Assembly: GCA_022497155.1 (NCBI GenBank)
Contig: MU385715.1
Location: 930,001-994,000 of the forward strand
Reading direction: 5' to 3'
DNA from: Whalleya microplaca
Lineage: Eukaryota > Ascomycota > Sordariomycetes > Xylariales > Xylariaceae
Length of the DNA: 64,000 nucleotides
Of this stretch, positions 1-13,734 are shown in pieces (position 1 is the stretch's first letter; each line of letters begins with the position of its first letter). The notes under the pieces were generated by a model that made no database searches, was not told the origin of the DNA, and saw only the letters and a program-made list of their open reading frames with translations. Made by a program: the position numbers and the translations under genes.

Positions 1-3000
1 GCGGCCAGATAGAGGGAAACAGCGTTTGAATGAGACCGGTCTCAAGCAGCAGCAGCAGCAGCAGCAGACAAGAACCTAATCCTCGCTAGAGTAAGTATGT
101 TGGAGCAACAAACATACAACATTTCCTCTACATAGTATTGCCTGGGCCGAGACTATCGAGGGATCCTCTCATAGGGTCGAGCAGCAGCTGACATGCATTG
201 GGGAGATGCAGCTATCCGCCATACCGCAGTTTTGCGCTATTACCCCTGGACGATGACCACCAATGCTGGCCCAGAAGGTAATCTCGATTTCCTACGTGCC
301 AGCTAACTCATCAGTCTCGGCTCCCATGTTCCTGCTACTGGGGCCTCGCTGAGTGCGGCCGGCCACGAGATACCCTTCCTTTCTTCCCGCTGTCTGTCTC
401 TCCGTCTGTCTGTCTGTCGGGGATTTCTAGCCCACATCTGCCTGTCTGTCTGCCTGTCTGTCTGGACTTTGTTTTCGCTTGCCGACGCCCATCTACGATA
501 CCTCAGGCCACGCGATAAGCAGCGTCCCGCCCTAAATCACCGAGATGGGATTACTTGCGAGCCAGCGAATGCCTGTCCTAACTCTATATCTCGGGTTATG
601 AATTTGTCGGCCTGATTTTCCGGCCCGCCATATATAAAATCATTTTAGATATCCGCATCCTTGGTCATTAGGTGAAGCGAAGTAGCGAGCACCTGACCAC
701 CTGAGAAGCAGTGAGACGCAAGCAGACCGGCTTTCGTTTAGGCATCTTGGCAATAAAGTAGGTATAGCAAGGGTGCTGTTCTATAATCTCCATATTGGCT
801 TTGTGTGTCCCGTTCAAGAGCCACTCATCACGACGCATATTTCGAGAAAGCAAACAACCTGGGCCAACAACGCAGGCCCATCATGGGGTCGCCGCTGCTC
901 TGAATCAGCAAGCACATGGAAGAATCCCATGTCAACTCTCTTTCCCTTAGGTGTAGCGACGTCATAAATTGTTTCCCATCCCCAGACAAGCCTCCGATTT
1001 GTTAGGTGCTCCAGATCTGTCACCTGCAGATCGAGGTTCGGTTCTTATCTCTCGAGGGGGGGATCTCCAACAATAGTCAAGGTGAGTTCCCGCGCTGCTA
1101 GCCCTGGTCAAGGGCCGCCGACGGCGTGGTATATGGAGCCGTTCTCATGCTTGCTGGCCGCAGATAATAGGAGCTTTTTCCTTAGGCGGTGGATAGCTGC
1201 TGGTGTCTCGGATTTCCTGGAAATGATCTATCACATTCACTGAGTTGTCCTTGTACACAGCCTATATATGAAGCTTGCTTGTCATGGATCACCACTGCAA
1301 TGTTGTTCGACTCTCATGATACACCCCCCCCTCCGGCACTTGCTGGGTCCCATGACGTGTGTGTGTTTGGGAGCATCGCCGTTCGTTGAATGGACCACGC
1401 AATAACCGCGGCGGATGGGCTCTGTTGGGTCGGCCGATCGTCGAGCGGGATTAGAACCCTACCTACCTATATCGACGACACGCGGGCTCTCCCTCCCTCG
1501 CCGGTCATGGGCTGGCTGCTATGTCAACCCTCGAGATGCGCTCCAATGAAGACCCGCCGATTGACAATACCACAGCGCAGGCGCCATGCCGCCGCCCGAT
1601 CTTGCATAGAGTCTGGGGTCGCCAACCTGCCACACCATCGCCGACATTGCAGCTGAATCTACGTACATGAGAAAATCTACCTGCTATCTACGCCACGGCA
1701 AGGGGCTAAGCGATATTGCAGATGGGCTCCTATGTTTGCGTCGCAGACAGGCATTATTAAATCCTCCCCTCGGCCTCCAGGTCTCCCGTCTGACGTCAAA
1801 ATCACCTGTCATCCTTATAAGACGACGTGGGTTGCGATTTCGCGACATGGTGTCGTATCGAATGAACGAACCCTCGACGAGGTTGTATTACACGACTAGA
1901 TCGTCATGCTTGAGATTGTTTCCCAATCCTCGTATCTCCTTCCATCCGGCCGAGAGCTCCTTGACCTAGGTATGCTATCAGATACTCGTCTCATGATAGT
2001 ATCTGTTTGTCATTCCCATCTTTACTGTTACTTTCACGGTTACTCAAGGATTTATTGTAACATTACACACCCAGCGTCTAGCTGACCTATCCGAGCTCAG
2101 CTCGGTGGTTACAAGATATCATTCTTTGATAGCAGGATGGACTCGAGCACAGCATTGATCTGGGAGGATAACAACTGGTCGCCGGCTCGGTCCGGCGAAA
2201 CCTTACAACTTCTTGGATTACTACAGGGCAACAATTTATTATATAAAAATCTATAAATACATTGCTGATCAATATTTATGATTACATTGACTGGTGAAGA
2301 CTTGCTTGCTTACTTATTGTGTAGCATACGTCGGCCACAGGGAAAACAACGCCCAACGACTAATGACTAATGCCATGCAAAGCCTTATTAGAAGAGAAAC
2401 GTCACATTGGATAAGATATACGGTGCATCTTGAGGACGGAGGAAAATGGGGAGTAGGGATAGGCATGGGTATAACCGACTATCTTCATCATCTATGGGTA
2501 GCCTAGCATCTGCCCCTTAATTGAAATATTTACACATATACACACATCTATACTTCACTGAAAAACAAGGAACGATTCTGAGATATACATACAAAAACTA
2601 ACACAACATATAAAGAAACTCAGTATATCGACCCAGCAACTAGTCAGCACGAGAAATGCCCGACCGCTCGAGACGAGTTCCCATAACGCGAGTGTGTTCC
2701 ACAATATATGAAGCCCTAGATTTCACCACTTATAAAGTAGTTAAGTATAGATGTATAATATATCAATATAGATCTTTCTCTACATGCGCCCACACGAAGC
2801 TTGCGGGCAGCACCCGATCCTTCAGTGCCGGATCATCTCCTCCCACTAACGGTTATACCACACCTAACACTCAAGACTTTCAACCCCATCGAACCATCCT
2901 TACTCTGTGAAGGAATGCGATAGATTCGGAATCAGTTTGCCATTTTGATACCAGATCCTCAATCATGATGCGGAACAAACCATACGATGTACACACAAAC

Positions 3001-3273
3001 ATACCATCTCAAGAACGGCGGTACACGGCAAATTCCAGGCAGGGGCGCCCAACACACAACTCCCAACAGTTGCAACACAGGCAAGATCAAGTGATGATTT
3101 GAGTATGCGACACACAATGAATTGGAAGCCAATTTTACAGATACTCTGTCGAAATACACAATGCTTTGATGCTCCATCCTCAATTTTACAAAATACAACC
3201 AACCAACCCAAATGCTCATTACACATACACATGACTCCTCCTCCTCAACTAACAACTAGCTGCTGCTGCTGCT
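1..3273. other. Intergenic region, no gene recognised
   Basis: No reading frame here resembles a protein I know, and the short open frames overlap on both strands with no plausible splice structure. The stretch contains an AGC/CAG trinucleotide run near 46-67, a degenerate GTCT/CTGT tetranucleotide repeat around 380-470, and one ACCTAGGT palindrome at 1964. The last few hundred bases are probably the 3' untranslated region of the TMS1 homologue on the minus strand. Confidence 0.5.
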
Positions 3274-4839
3274 TCACGAAACGTCGAACCGCTCCGGCAG
3301 CACGATCGGCGCGACGAGCGTCCAGATGTACAGACTATAGCAGATCCAGGCGCTGACGATCTTGACCCAGGAGGCCCAGTACGTCCTCCCCACCGTGGCG
3401 AAGCTGCCGTCCGTGCTGATCTCCTCGCCGGCCACCGACCCCGTCAGCAGCGTGCCGACCCAGCACGTCGCCAGGAAGAAGATGACGTGGAAGACCGAGT
3501 AGCTGTACTGCGTGCTCGTGCGCTCGTCGTCGTGCGGCGTGTTGGCGCCGTTGCTGTCCTCTTCCTCGTCGTCGGACAGCAGCGCGTCGGCGGGTAAACT
3601 ACCTTCCTCGACCGCGCGTCGGAGGACCTCGGCCCGCATCTCCCGGCGGCCCGGCTGTTGCGTGACGAGGTCGTGCTCGTCCTCGTCCGGTAGTTTGATG
3701 CCGCCCCTGTTGTTTCCTAGACCGAGACTTCGAGTTGCTGCGCTTGTGGTCGTGTACGCAACCGTCAGCATCGTGACGATGGCGCCGATCACTACGGAGG
3801 TCGTTCGCGTGCCCTGCGCACGAACAAAGGGGTTGCATTGCTTGTCGTCGGGCTCCATAGATACGGCAGACATGGTTAGATAGGTGCAGTAAACTGCCAC
3901 CATGGCAGACTGCGCCAATCCGGCCTTCGGGTTGTACTCCTGGATCGCGGGATGGACGGAGATGAACGAAGCAGCGAGCCAGAACAGAAGGTTGATGGTT
4001 ATAGCCGCTTGGTTCATCGAGCAACCGCTCTTAGCGAAGAATAGATATTGCACGATCGTCATGGCCAGTGAACCAAGGTACATGCCCAGAGTCGAGCCAA
4101 TAAGGACTCCTCTCCAGACTCTCGAGTCTGTGTTCTCGATCTGCTCGAGACAGTACTCGGCCCAGGAATGCGCCAAATCAACGAGGAGTATGAGACCCAG
4201 CATAAGGAAGAGCATGGCGCCGATAAAGGCGATATAGTTGCCATAAGCCTGGAAGAAGACATCGGGTATCAGGAATGACATCACAATGAATGCTATCCAG
4301 GCAATAATCTTTGGGCCCCAGAAACCGTTCTGGAGAGCAGCACGCGGGTTCTTCGAGGAGGTGACGCCAAGGAGCAGGCCGGCAAATATGAGGTGAAATA
4401 GTCCGAGGGCAAAGTTGATTCGATGAACGGCCAGCCATCCATAGCATTGGCCGTTCGGGCAGTCGATCTTGACGTAGTCGAGCATCAGGTGCTGAAGTTT
4501 CTCGATCGCCCATGGCGTGAGCATGATCCAGGCGAGTATCGAGTTGACGAGGAGGAGGAGGGCGTAGGCGATACGGGTAGCAACGCTGTATCAGATGTGT
4601 GAGCAGATAGAAACTGGAAGCGAAGAGGATAATGGAATCGGCCTCTTACCTGTTGCCACACTTGCCGCAGGCGCTGCAGACCATGGAACATGTTGCAGCA
4701 CCACAGCAGCTACCGGCGAAGGACAATAGCTATACAGTTGTTAGCGATTGAAATACTCGATACTCGACAAGTATTAGTCGAAACGTACAGCGCCTGCGCT
4801 GGGTACCGCCAGCATCGGAATAGATAGGAGCGCACCCAT
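3274..4839 (-). CDS. TMS1: TMS1 / SERINC family membrane protein
   Basis: Three exons on the minus strand (4839-4789, 4729-4650, 4585-3274) give 480 aa; all junctions are GT-AG and in phase. The protein opens with MGALLSIPMLAVPSAGA followed by a Cys-rich stretch (SCCGAAT, then CSACGKCGN), the typical start of the serine incorporator family (Pfam Serinc, yeast TMS1). About ten hydrophobic segments follow, with the conserved start of the long third exon (LTPWAIEKL) and a family-typical acidic loop, DSNGANTPHDDE. SERINC proteins are polytopic membrane proteins linked to serine-derived lipid synthesis or lipid scrambling; the exact role in fungi is not settled. The gene is divergent from the MFS gene, sharing about 1 kb of upstream sequence. 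The family assignment is firm. The first ATG was chosen because it begins the conserved N-terminus. Confidence 0.93.
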
Positions 4840-5836
4840 CTTGTGCCTCTTGATGGTTTTCTTGTAACGCTGACTGTGATCTGGAGTTGGATTGATAGAT
4901 TGATAGATTGATAGATTGAAGGAATAGTAGGTAAGGTTACGACATCGAATGTTGGGAATGGAGACAAGGCTCAAGAACTGGAGGCGGTTGCGACACGAGA
5001 CCAAGCACAGACCATATGGCGATTACGTATGTACTTACTGTACGCGACCTAATGTACGGAGTACATAGATACCTTATCTTCAGCCACAGGGCGGTGGGTC
5101 GGAGCCACTCTTGTGTAACCAACCGTATGTACATGTACAATAAGACTAGTACTATGTACCCAAGTACCTGGACGGTCCGCCTGTGAGCCTGTAACACGTT
5201 CAATATCGGAACTATCCACGGGGGATTCCTCCAGCGCTCCTCAGTGCTCCTCAGTGCTCCTCCAGTGGGGTTGGGTGCCGAGATACCGGCTTGACTGTTC
5301 TAATCTAACGCCAATGAGAATAGCCGACCCACCCTGGACCCGACGCGGCAGACAGCGAACGAGATAAGCACTTTCCGTCTGCATCTACCCTGACAAGTCC
5401 CAACAGCCCTGAATCATGAATGTCAGATAAACCTAAACCTTCTCACACACCTCCAACTTCCTTACCCTCACTCGTTCGGGATGATCACTTCAATAGGCTA
5501 GGAAAGACGAGTACATTACCATCTGTGACTCGCATTCGCGCATAACATTTGCGATTGACATTGTTAACAATCGACGCCTCCTTTGTATTATACAGATAAG
5601 CATCGCTCGCTGCTGAGCCGGAGCTCTCCAAGCTCGACCAACCGTCAGTCATACACAATACCATCATACACACCATCACACATACAACCTTTACAACTAG
5701 AAGCCTGCGACTCATTCGACTCATTCGACTCATTCGTCCCGTTACACTCGTCCCTGTACGCACCCGCCGCTGAGACTCTATTTCTACGAATAGCAATGAT
5801 AATCCGATTTGTCTCACATTGCGCTCTATTATAATC
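4840..5836. promoter_or_regulatory. Shared divergent upstream region of TMS1 and the MFS gene
   Basis: About 1 kb separates two divergent start codons, so both promoters must lie here. Visible elements are three tandem copies of ATTGATAG (4891-4914), three copies of an 11-base CTCCTCAGTG-type unit (5226-5262), and three copies of GACTCATTC (5709-5735) close to the MFS start. The last contains TGACTCA-like half sites, reminiscent of bZIP/Gcn4-type binding, but that link is inference. Confidence 0.4.
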
Positions 5837-7711
5837 ATGACTTTCGAGAAGGAAGTCCACGCCGCCCGCATAGTGTCGAGCGTGGCCGCCACCATCGTCT
5901 CGTTGGCCTGCGGAACTAATGTAAGGTTCAACTTTCACGTCTTTCACGTCTAAGCGCCTTGCGACGGGCCAATGCATTGGATGGATCTGACAGCAGTCGA
6001 CAGTATGTCTACTCGGCATGGGCGCCCCAGTTCGCCGACAAGCTGCTCCTATCCGCCACCGAGAGCAACCTGATCGGCCTCGCCGGCAACCTGGGCATGT
6101 ACTCGGCCGGCGTGCCCATCGGCATGTTCGTCGATAGTAAGGGGCCTCGCGCCGCCGTCGCCGTCGGATCGGTATTACTCGGCCTGGGTTACTATCCGCT
6201 ACATCAAGCTTACGATGCCGGTCGAGGCTCCGTCCCCTGGATGTGCTTCGTTTCATATCTGACCGGCCTCGGAGGTTGTTTCGCCTTCGCCGCCTCCGTG
6301 AAGGTGTCGGCTTTGAACTGGCCGCACCATCGCGGTACCGCGACCGCGTTCCCCATCGCCGCCTTTGGTTTGAGCGCATTCTTTTTCTCTCTTATTGGCT
6401 CTATTCTTTTCCCGGGGAATCCTAGCAAGTTCCTCATGCTTCTGTCCTGTGGAACGTTTGGCCTGACGTTCGTTGGTTTCTTCTTTCTGCGTGTGCTCCC
6501 TCACCACCACTCGCCCTACCATCCCGTTCCCGACGCAGAGCCCGGTATAACCGACTCACAGCAGCTGCATCGGACCTTATCGCAGGAGTCCAAGACCCAC
6601 GCTGGCCGTGGAACCCCATCTGAACCTGGTACGTCGCCCAATGCCGTGAACACTACCACCAACACCAAATCGACCCAGAACGCCTCGGCCCAAGGGGATG
6701 AGGCGGGTGGGGCCCTAGGATCCCCCAAAGGACGCAGCCGAACGGTTGAGATCGAAGTAGATGATGCACCTCCACCTACTTCGGGCAACCAGCAGCAGGG
6801 TGAGGTCGACGAGACCTCGTCCCTCCTATCTCGGGCTTCTACCTCGTCCACCTCGTCTTCGTTGCCAGGTGAAGTGTTAGTGCAGAGCAGTGTTGATATG
6901 GATCGATCTCATCGTGTAGATATTCGTGGCCTGGACCTCTTGAAAAACCTTGAGTTCTGGCAGTTGTTCTCCATCATGGCCATCCTCTCCGGCATCGGCC
7001 TCATGACCATCAAGTGAGTATAACCCCCTCCTTCCCATCCCCTTGTATGGCTATCTATACTTCCGCCATTATCCTCGTTCCTAACCGCGAGCCAGCAACA
7101 TCGGCAATGACGCCACGGCCCTCTGGAAGCACTACGACGACTCGATCGACGACAAGACCCTCGTGCTCCGCCAGCAGATGCACGTGTCCATCCTCTCCCT
7201 GGCCAGCTTCACGGGGCGGCTGCTCAGCGGCGTGGGCTCGGACTTCCTAGTCAAAGTGGTCCACGCGAGCCGGGTCTGGTGCCTGGTCGTGGCATCGGGG
7301 ATCTTCTCGCTGGCGCAGGTGTGCGCGCTCAACATGGTCAACCCGCACCTGCTGGGGTTCGTGTCCGGGTTCAGCGGGCTGGGGTACGGCTTCCTGTTCG
7401 GGGTGTTCCCGTCGATCGTGGCGGAGTCGTTCGGGATCCACGGGCTCAGCCAGAACTGGGGGTTCATGACGCTGTCACCGGTGATTAGTTCGAACGTGTT
7501 CAACCTGTTCTACGGCGCCGTCTTCGACGCGCACTCCGTCGTCGGCCCCGACGGCGTGTCTTCTTGCACCGACGGCCTCGACTGCTACCGCGCCGCCTAC
7601 GCCGTCACGCTCGGCGCCTGCGGGCTCGGGCTCGTCCTCACCCTGTGGGTTATCTGGCACCAGTGGCGCGCGCGGCAGGCCGACCCGGGGAAGGGGCATG
7701 CGAGGGAGTGA
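5837..7711 (+). CDS. MFS transporter, nodulin-like / monocarboxylate-type
   Basis: Three exons (5837-5920, 6004-7013, 7096-7711) give 569 aa with all phases consistent. Exon 1 begins MTFEKEVHAARIVS and supplies most of transmembrane segment 1; exon 2 continues YVYSAWAPQFADKL, the usual motif of nodulin-like major facilitator proteins (yeast YMR155W and MCH1 relatives). About six hydrophobic segments come first, then a long hydrophilic Ser/Thr-rich loop (roughly residues 210-340), then a second six-segment half that contains the TINNIGND motif formed across the second splice junction. That motif confirms the splice choice. The substrate is unknown: fungal members are annotated as monocarboxylate-like, without proof of transport. 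The last exon is distinctly GC-rich at third codon positions compared with exon 2. Confidence 0.9.
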
Positions 7712-8359
7712 ATTAGTAATAAGGTGGAGCTAATCACCTACGTGCGTGGTGTCTTTGCGCACCACAAGTCTGTTTATTAATACGCCAGCGGCACATCCAT
7801 ATATACCAACCAACAAACTAAATAAGTATGCCGGGCGGGTTGGCGGGTTAGAATTTCAGGGGGCAGGCAGGCAGGTAAACTCGGGAACAGGATATCCCGA
7901 GAACAGTATTTGCGTGCGGTAGACCAACCAATAGAATCGGCGTTCATTCATCTAAGAAGATAGGCAACTACCTAGGTAACTTACCCTCATGCCATATAGT
8001 AGCGCTACATACACATATAGAGATAGGCGGGATGCGCGACATAGGTATCTGGCTGGGTTGTTGCATTTTATAGACTCGGGGTTGGGGTTGGGGAATACTT
8101 AGAAGACAGAGAGAGAGATAAATATAACTTTTAAATGAATGTTTTGGTGTTTGTGATTGTTGTATGTTGATGTATGTATGTGTGTTTCGTGGCTCTTGTG
8201 GTTTATTGCATGAGGCGCATGAGGCGAAAAGGGGAGGGAAGGGATTGGGGGCTTCCTGGTTATTCTGTACCGTAGATGGATGGGTTCAGTAGTTGGTCCT
8301 GGTGATCCGTAAGAAAGTCTGGTATGGGGGATGAGCTGGCGTAACACATACCACACGCT

Positions 8360-8397
<38 letters not shown>

Positions 8398-10080
8398 CTC
8401 CGTGTTCGAGTTTACTAAATACATATGAAGAGGTTCTAAGTACTCCATATTTTTGTCTCTTTTGGCCTTATTAAGTCAAACAGCGTTCAAATTTTTTTTT
8501 TCTATAACTATTTTTTAGACGGGGTGTGATTGAGCGAAAGAGGAAAAAAACTCGATAGACTGGAGACGTTACCTGTATGGATTCTTGAAATATAGGCCTA
8601 GTATTCGTGAATGAACAAAGTTTTCTGTATAATAGTAGTATAGAGCTAAGAGTGAAAGTGTCCAACATAGTGATAGATGCGAGACTACTACTTGCCACTC
8701 CTTTTCCTTACGAGAACCCGTCTTCTTCTGGTGACTACGCCAGTTAACAGACCTCATCACCTCTCCATCCACGCACATAACTTATTTCCCAGCCTCCAAC
8801 AACTAGATCACTTAAAAGCCATCTTCTCAAGTAACAACTTGTGTACTTTAACCGTTCTTTCTTTGAATTTCATCGGGGACTAGCACTCTATCTATCCTAA
8901 CTGTAACAGCGTTAAGGGCAAAGAAGACAAGCCGCCCCGCCCCCCATATATCTTCTATCCAGCTGCTAGTTACATAGGTAGTAGTAGTGGTAGTAGTGGG
9001 ACAGTCAGTGAGCCCGCGCTCTCTCCATCTCGGGAAGGACAGGCAGATGGGGGACGGGCGGCGTGGGGTTGGGTGTGGTACGTCCATCTCTGTCTCTCTC
9101 TCTCTGTGTTTGTATGTGTGTGTGTGTGTAGTAGTACCGAACTCCCTGAGCGGTAAGTTTAGTGACGTCCCCCCCGTCCCGTCCCTCCCCTATTCTCTCT
9201 AGACAATATTACGAAGCACGCGTCGCCGAGACGGTCCATGCCCTCCCATCTATAACCCCCTTCCTCCCTCCCTCCCTTCTCTCTCTCTCTGATCAGTATT
9301 AGGTATGAATAGTGCTCTCCCCAGCAAACGCCCCCTGGTTTTCACCCACATAGGCGTCGGCCTGCCGGGGAGGACGGGAAAAAAAGTTTGTACAAGAATC
9401 ATCTGTCTGTGTTACACTGGCGCTAAGTAGTAGTAATAGGTCTTGATGCCGAATTGCGTGTCGCTGTAGCGTTTTGCTATCTACACGCTGCTGTCAAAAT
9501 ATCATTAGGTGGGTGTGGTGTTGTGGGTGGTGAGACAAGACTGGAGCTGCCAAAAAAAGAGCCATCGTGTCTGACTGACAATGAATAGGGGCAAAACAAA
9601 ACAAAATAAAAAAACCAGCCGAACCACCACCGCCGCCGCCACCAATGACCACCGAGGCCAGACACCGGGCCGACGGTTGTAAAAAGTAAAATTGTAACGC
9701 CGTATGAATTCAAGGGAAAAGGATATGCTGTTATGCGATCGTCAATGAGAACAGCACCTTGCCTCCCGGGTGTTTTATTGACAATGTTATGAATGATGAT
9801 GATGATGATGAGCTCGTAGAAGCGTTAGACAGCTGACGTTCCGCGGTGTTGAACACAATCAAACAAGTAACCAAACGGTCTTGGGGTAGTATATACAAGA
9901 ACAGCAGGTTCTGTTTCTCAGGGTGTCGTCTCGGTTCATGCTCGCATCTGATTTGATCTAATATGGTTTATGTATGAGCTTCGAATTTGAGATAGGGCAA
10001 TATTCAAATCTTCTGAAGCAACTCTTGCGACGGGTCCGCAATTGGAGCGTGGGCAGACAGCAGTCAATGAATGATATTAT
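7712..10080. other. Intergenic and 3' UTR region with simple repeats
   Basis: This holds the 3' ends of two convergent genes (MFS and BST1) and no recognisable protein. It is unusually rich in simple sequence: an (AC)n run of about 35 bases at 8361-8395, TC/CT tracts around 9080-9110 and 9255-9290, TG repeats near 9113-9130, and a GATGAT run near 9795. One ACCTAGGT palindrome lies at 7970. Confidence 0.5.
8361..8395. repeat. (AC)n microsatellite
   Basis: An uninterrupted AC dinucleotide run of about 17 units lies between the convergent MFS and BST1 genes. No coding role is apparent. Confidence 0.95.
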
Positions 10081-13000
10081 TTAGGGGTCTTTTCCCTGCT
10101 TGCGGTCCTCGGCCGGCTCGTCGTCAAATATGGAGCTGATTCCGGAAAGCGTCCACGAGTCCGAGGTAGAATGGATAGCAACCAGCCACGCCGCAGCTAG
10201 GTTCACCAAGTAATGTAGCATGTAAGCGTAAGACACACCGTAGATGGCGGCATAGATGGCTATGCCGAAGAACATGACGTTCGTCACGTGCCGCAATCGA
10301 CTTGCTACTGGTGGAACCATCTTGCCCGTCGTCAAGGTTTCAACCAAGAGAATAAATGGCAGGATTGACAACACGTTATGGTGCGACGAGAAGGGCGTGA
10401 ACCAATGTACAGTCAAATTCCGTATCCAGACAACCAAGGTAGGCAAGTTGATGGGCAATATCCATACCATCAGGAGGAAAATCGAATGTACGTAATTGCT
10501 AAAGTTGGTATTGGCAGGCGATGGAGTCTCGCGTGCAAAGCGATGAGCTCGAGCTGTGGTGTTCAGCTGGACGAGACATGCAACAACATACGCAAATTGG
10601 TACGGTACAACCGTCGAGACAAAAAAGAGCAAGACTCCTGTCGTAATAAGCCGTCTCCGAGGGGACGAAGGCGTAAAAGCCGGTGGCAAGGCTCGCCTTT
10701 TCTCCTGGCGTTGAATTACGGGCCGAACCGAAATCCAGCTATAGACAGTACCAATTATCCAAGTAAGGACCAGCACTATGTAGTGGAGAGTTATACATGC
10801 TCCAACGCAAATGATGCCAATCATCGGGATCAGGAACCAGAAGAATGGATCCGAAGTTCCTACCAAGAGGTCGTTGCGCACGAAGTCGACAGCGGTTGTG
10901 CTATTCCGCCAGAGCCAAGGACCCGGAGATCTCGTCGAGCTCGACTGGCCCATCGAAAGCGACAAAAGCGTCATAGACAAAAGCAGCATCGGTAGCGACT
11001 GTTTGAGGCAGCTGTCCAGACTCTCGGAGAAAGGGATAAATACCCCAGTGCTGTCGTACACCCGAAATTGCTTCCGTAATACTAGTGCCACCACGAGCAA
11101 AGGGAAGGACGCGAAAATTGTACGGTAGCGCATGTACAACTTCCCAAGACTGCCCATTAGATCAACGGTGAGATAGATCGAGATGTTTGAATCACATGTC
11201 GGATCCGTCCAGAACTGAAGGCTCAAGCCCTCGTCGAAGCGTGTAGACTTCAACGGCGGGGGCACGTAAGGCGAGACACCGTGAAGGCTGATTTCTACAT
11301 CGCGGGCATTCACGAAGTATTTTGACTCGTAGGGCTCGGACAGATACTGTCGAACCAGCGGGGTAAACAGCTGCTTCCGCTCACCGCAGGTCAGGCCCCC
11401 GATCTTCAGATTATACGCCAGCAAGCTGCTTTGCACAGACGGTATCTTTACTTCGGTCATCATTGGCCGACTAGCGGGAAAATGGAGAGATAAGCCGAAT
11501 GCGATAAGACGCCTAAGACTGATGTGTCGCGTTAGGTGGGTTTTGACCGTATCAGTAAACTCGGCCACCAGCCATCCGGACATTGGGGATCCGGTCTTGT
11601 CGATGACTGCAACAAAGTCGTAACCTGCAATATCTTTGATGTCGTACTCAAGATAGGAAAATGGTGGTATCCGCCACTTGCTATCCTTGAAAAAGGGGTT
11701 CTCGGTATCGCGAGTAGAAGCTGGCAGGGTTACAACGTCAAGTGCTGCGTTTTTGCAAGCCATTTTCGTTGGACGTTCACTGCCGCTAGATAGATCTATG
11801 TTGACAGAGAGCGGCAGGCTGGGTTGCGTTATTTCCATGGGATAGGCGCTGCAAAATAAAACCTCCAGTCTTCCGTCTTCGCCTGACTGGTCTAGTCTCC
11901 CGTCCGACAGCAAGGTAAACTTCTTGCCCTCGGAAGCTTCGCTTGTGGGGATTGGGAGAAGGTGAACCTTAGACCGCCTGTCCAATCCCAATTTGCGAAG
12001 TACAAGGCGTTCGCCCTGTGCAACGATGTCAGTTGCATCGTCTCCGATGGTGAGCAACGTATTCGGTTGTGTCGCCGGCAAGGTCTTCTCAGTAAAGCTC
12101 TCCATTCCGGTCAAAAACCATTTCTTGAAGGCCTTCATCCTCTCGGCCCGTCGCTTGGTCTGTGATTTCTCGCGATTATCGACAACATCGTACAACGCGC
12201 GAACAATCACCTTTCGGAATTGGTCACACCATGTAATCGCTTGATGATCCATACTGGTCCAGACATTTGGAATCGTTGACGTGAAAACAGTAAAACCGTG
12301 AGTTTCCGGCGCTATAGATTCCAAACCGGCATAATCCGATGGGACGACCGTATCCAAACCACCGCCAGCGATAGACACCAGAGTAACATGTTCTAAGGGA
12401 TTTCCATTTGGCGATTTTCTCAAGTAGGCGTGTCTCCAGTAATCGTTGATATCTTGGTAGATGCTAACGATTTGGGGGTCAAACGTGACGGGCGGGCGCG
12501 CGTGCGGCGCGGACATGGTGACGATGGTATTGACGGAATTCGGCTGGTAGTTTTGCATGATGAACATGGTTCGGGCCACAATTCCTCCCATGGAGTGGCC
12601 TAGAACAATGACGGAAGACGGATCAGGAAGGTCGGGATCTCGCTCGGATATCTTAGGGTCTAGGTAAAGCGAGAGAATGTATCTAATAGCTTCGTTCAAG
12701 TACTCGGCTTGGTCGAGCATCGTTTGGCCATGGAAAGCTGTGAAGTCTTCGTTGAAGTCGACAGTAAAGAAATCGAGGTTTCTGACGCCCCCATTTAGAG
12801 CAGCCGTATCGTGCTGCAGGATATCGTGAAAGTACCTGGATGATTCAGATGCAATAGATCGAATTTGTTTGTAGCTTCCGGCGTTTCCTGGAACGAATAG
12901 AACCGGTATCCCTTTTATCTACACGTAACGTCAACAACAACTAGGGGTTGGTTTTCTCGTCGATCATACCTTGGGGCCATTGTCCAACCCTTGCTCTCGA

Positions 13001-13734
13001 TACAGGTATAGCGAATATTTGCTCGCGAACCGAGTATGCTCCGTGTCGAAATCATGGAACTTGGCGTAGGACGGGCTCATCCACGACATGCGACATCCTT
13101 TGCGATCGCAGTGTAGAGCTGCCGACGAATACAAAACGGCGAACAGCAGCGCGAGACCTGTCACGCTTGCAAAAAGGGTCACGAGAGATATGGCCCACGG
13201 ACTCCGAGGCCGCGGCTGTCGGCTCCTGGCCTTCCATGCTGCCATCCTCTCGCCCTGATTTAAGGGGCCGTCGGGAGACCCCGTCGCTAGCACGGGAGGG
13301 GAGTTCGGGTCATCTTTCTCGACGGAGGCATCCCGGCTGTTCGAGAGCTTCCAATTGACATTGCTGCTCGGCCGGCGGCTCCTCGTGGACGGGGATCGCG
13401 TGCCGGAATTCCGCGGACGGTCGGACTGGCGGATGTCATGGGAGTGGCGGGCAGAGGAGGCGGTGTCGTTTCGTCTTAGCTGGCCACGAGGACGCGAAGC
13501 TCGGAGAGAGGCATCGGCGCTATCTTCGGACGACCCTGACGAGCGCCTCTGCATGGAGGAGGAAGAGGCTCTCGTAGGAGGCCTCTCTAACGGAGTCGCA
13601 ACACAAGCTCGGGAGAGGGGCGGGAGGGTGGCCAAGGGGTGCGCTCGTGGTTGGGTTCTCGATAGAGTCGTATGGGGTTGGACGGGTGTTCGGGTGTTCG
13701 TCGTACTCGGTGGACACTCTGTGTGCGTGGACAC
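10081..13734 (-). CDS. BST1: GPI inositol-deacylase BST1/PGAP1
   Basis: Two exons (13734-12970, 12918-10081) give 1200 aa. The lipase core lies at the junction: the second exon starts IKGIPVLFVPGNAGSYKQ, and the nucleophile elbow is GHSMGG, with the catalytic Ser near residue 364. A membrane segment around residues 180-205 precedes a conserved Cys-rich luminal segment (CDRKGCRMSWM). About eight hydrophobic segments fill the C-terminal third. BST1/PGAP1 removes the acyl chain from inositol of GPI anchors in the endoplasmic reticulum, which allows export of GPI-anchored proteins. The first 60 codons are low-complexity and overlap decayed-looking sequence. A second ATG at 13554 (MQRRSSGSSED) looks more like the family start and would give 1140 aa. 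The intron of 51 nt is GT-AG. The family call is firm; the start is not. Confidence 0.93.
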
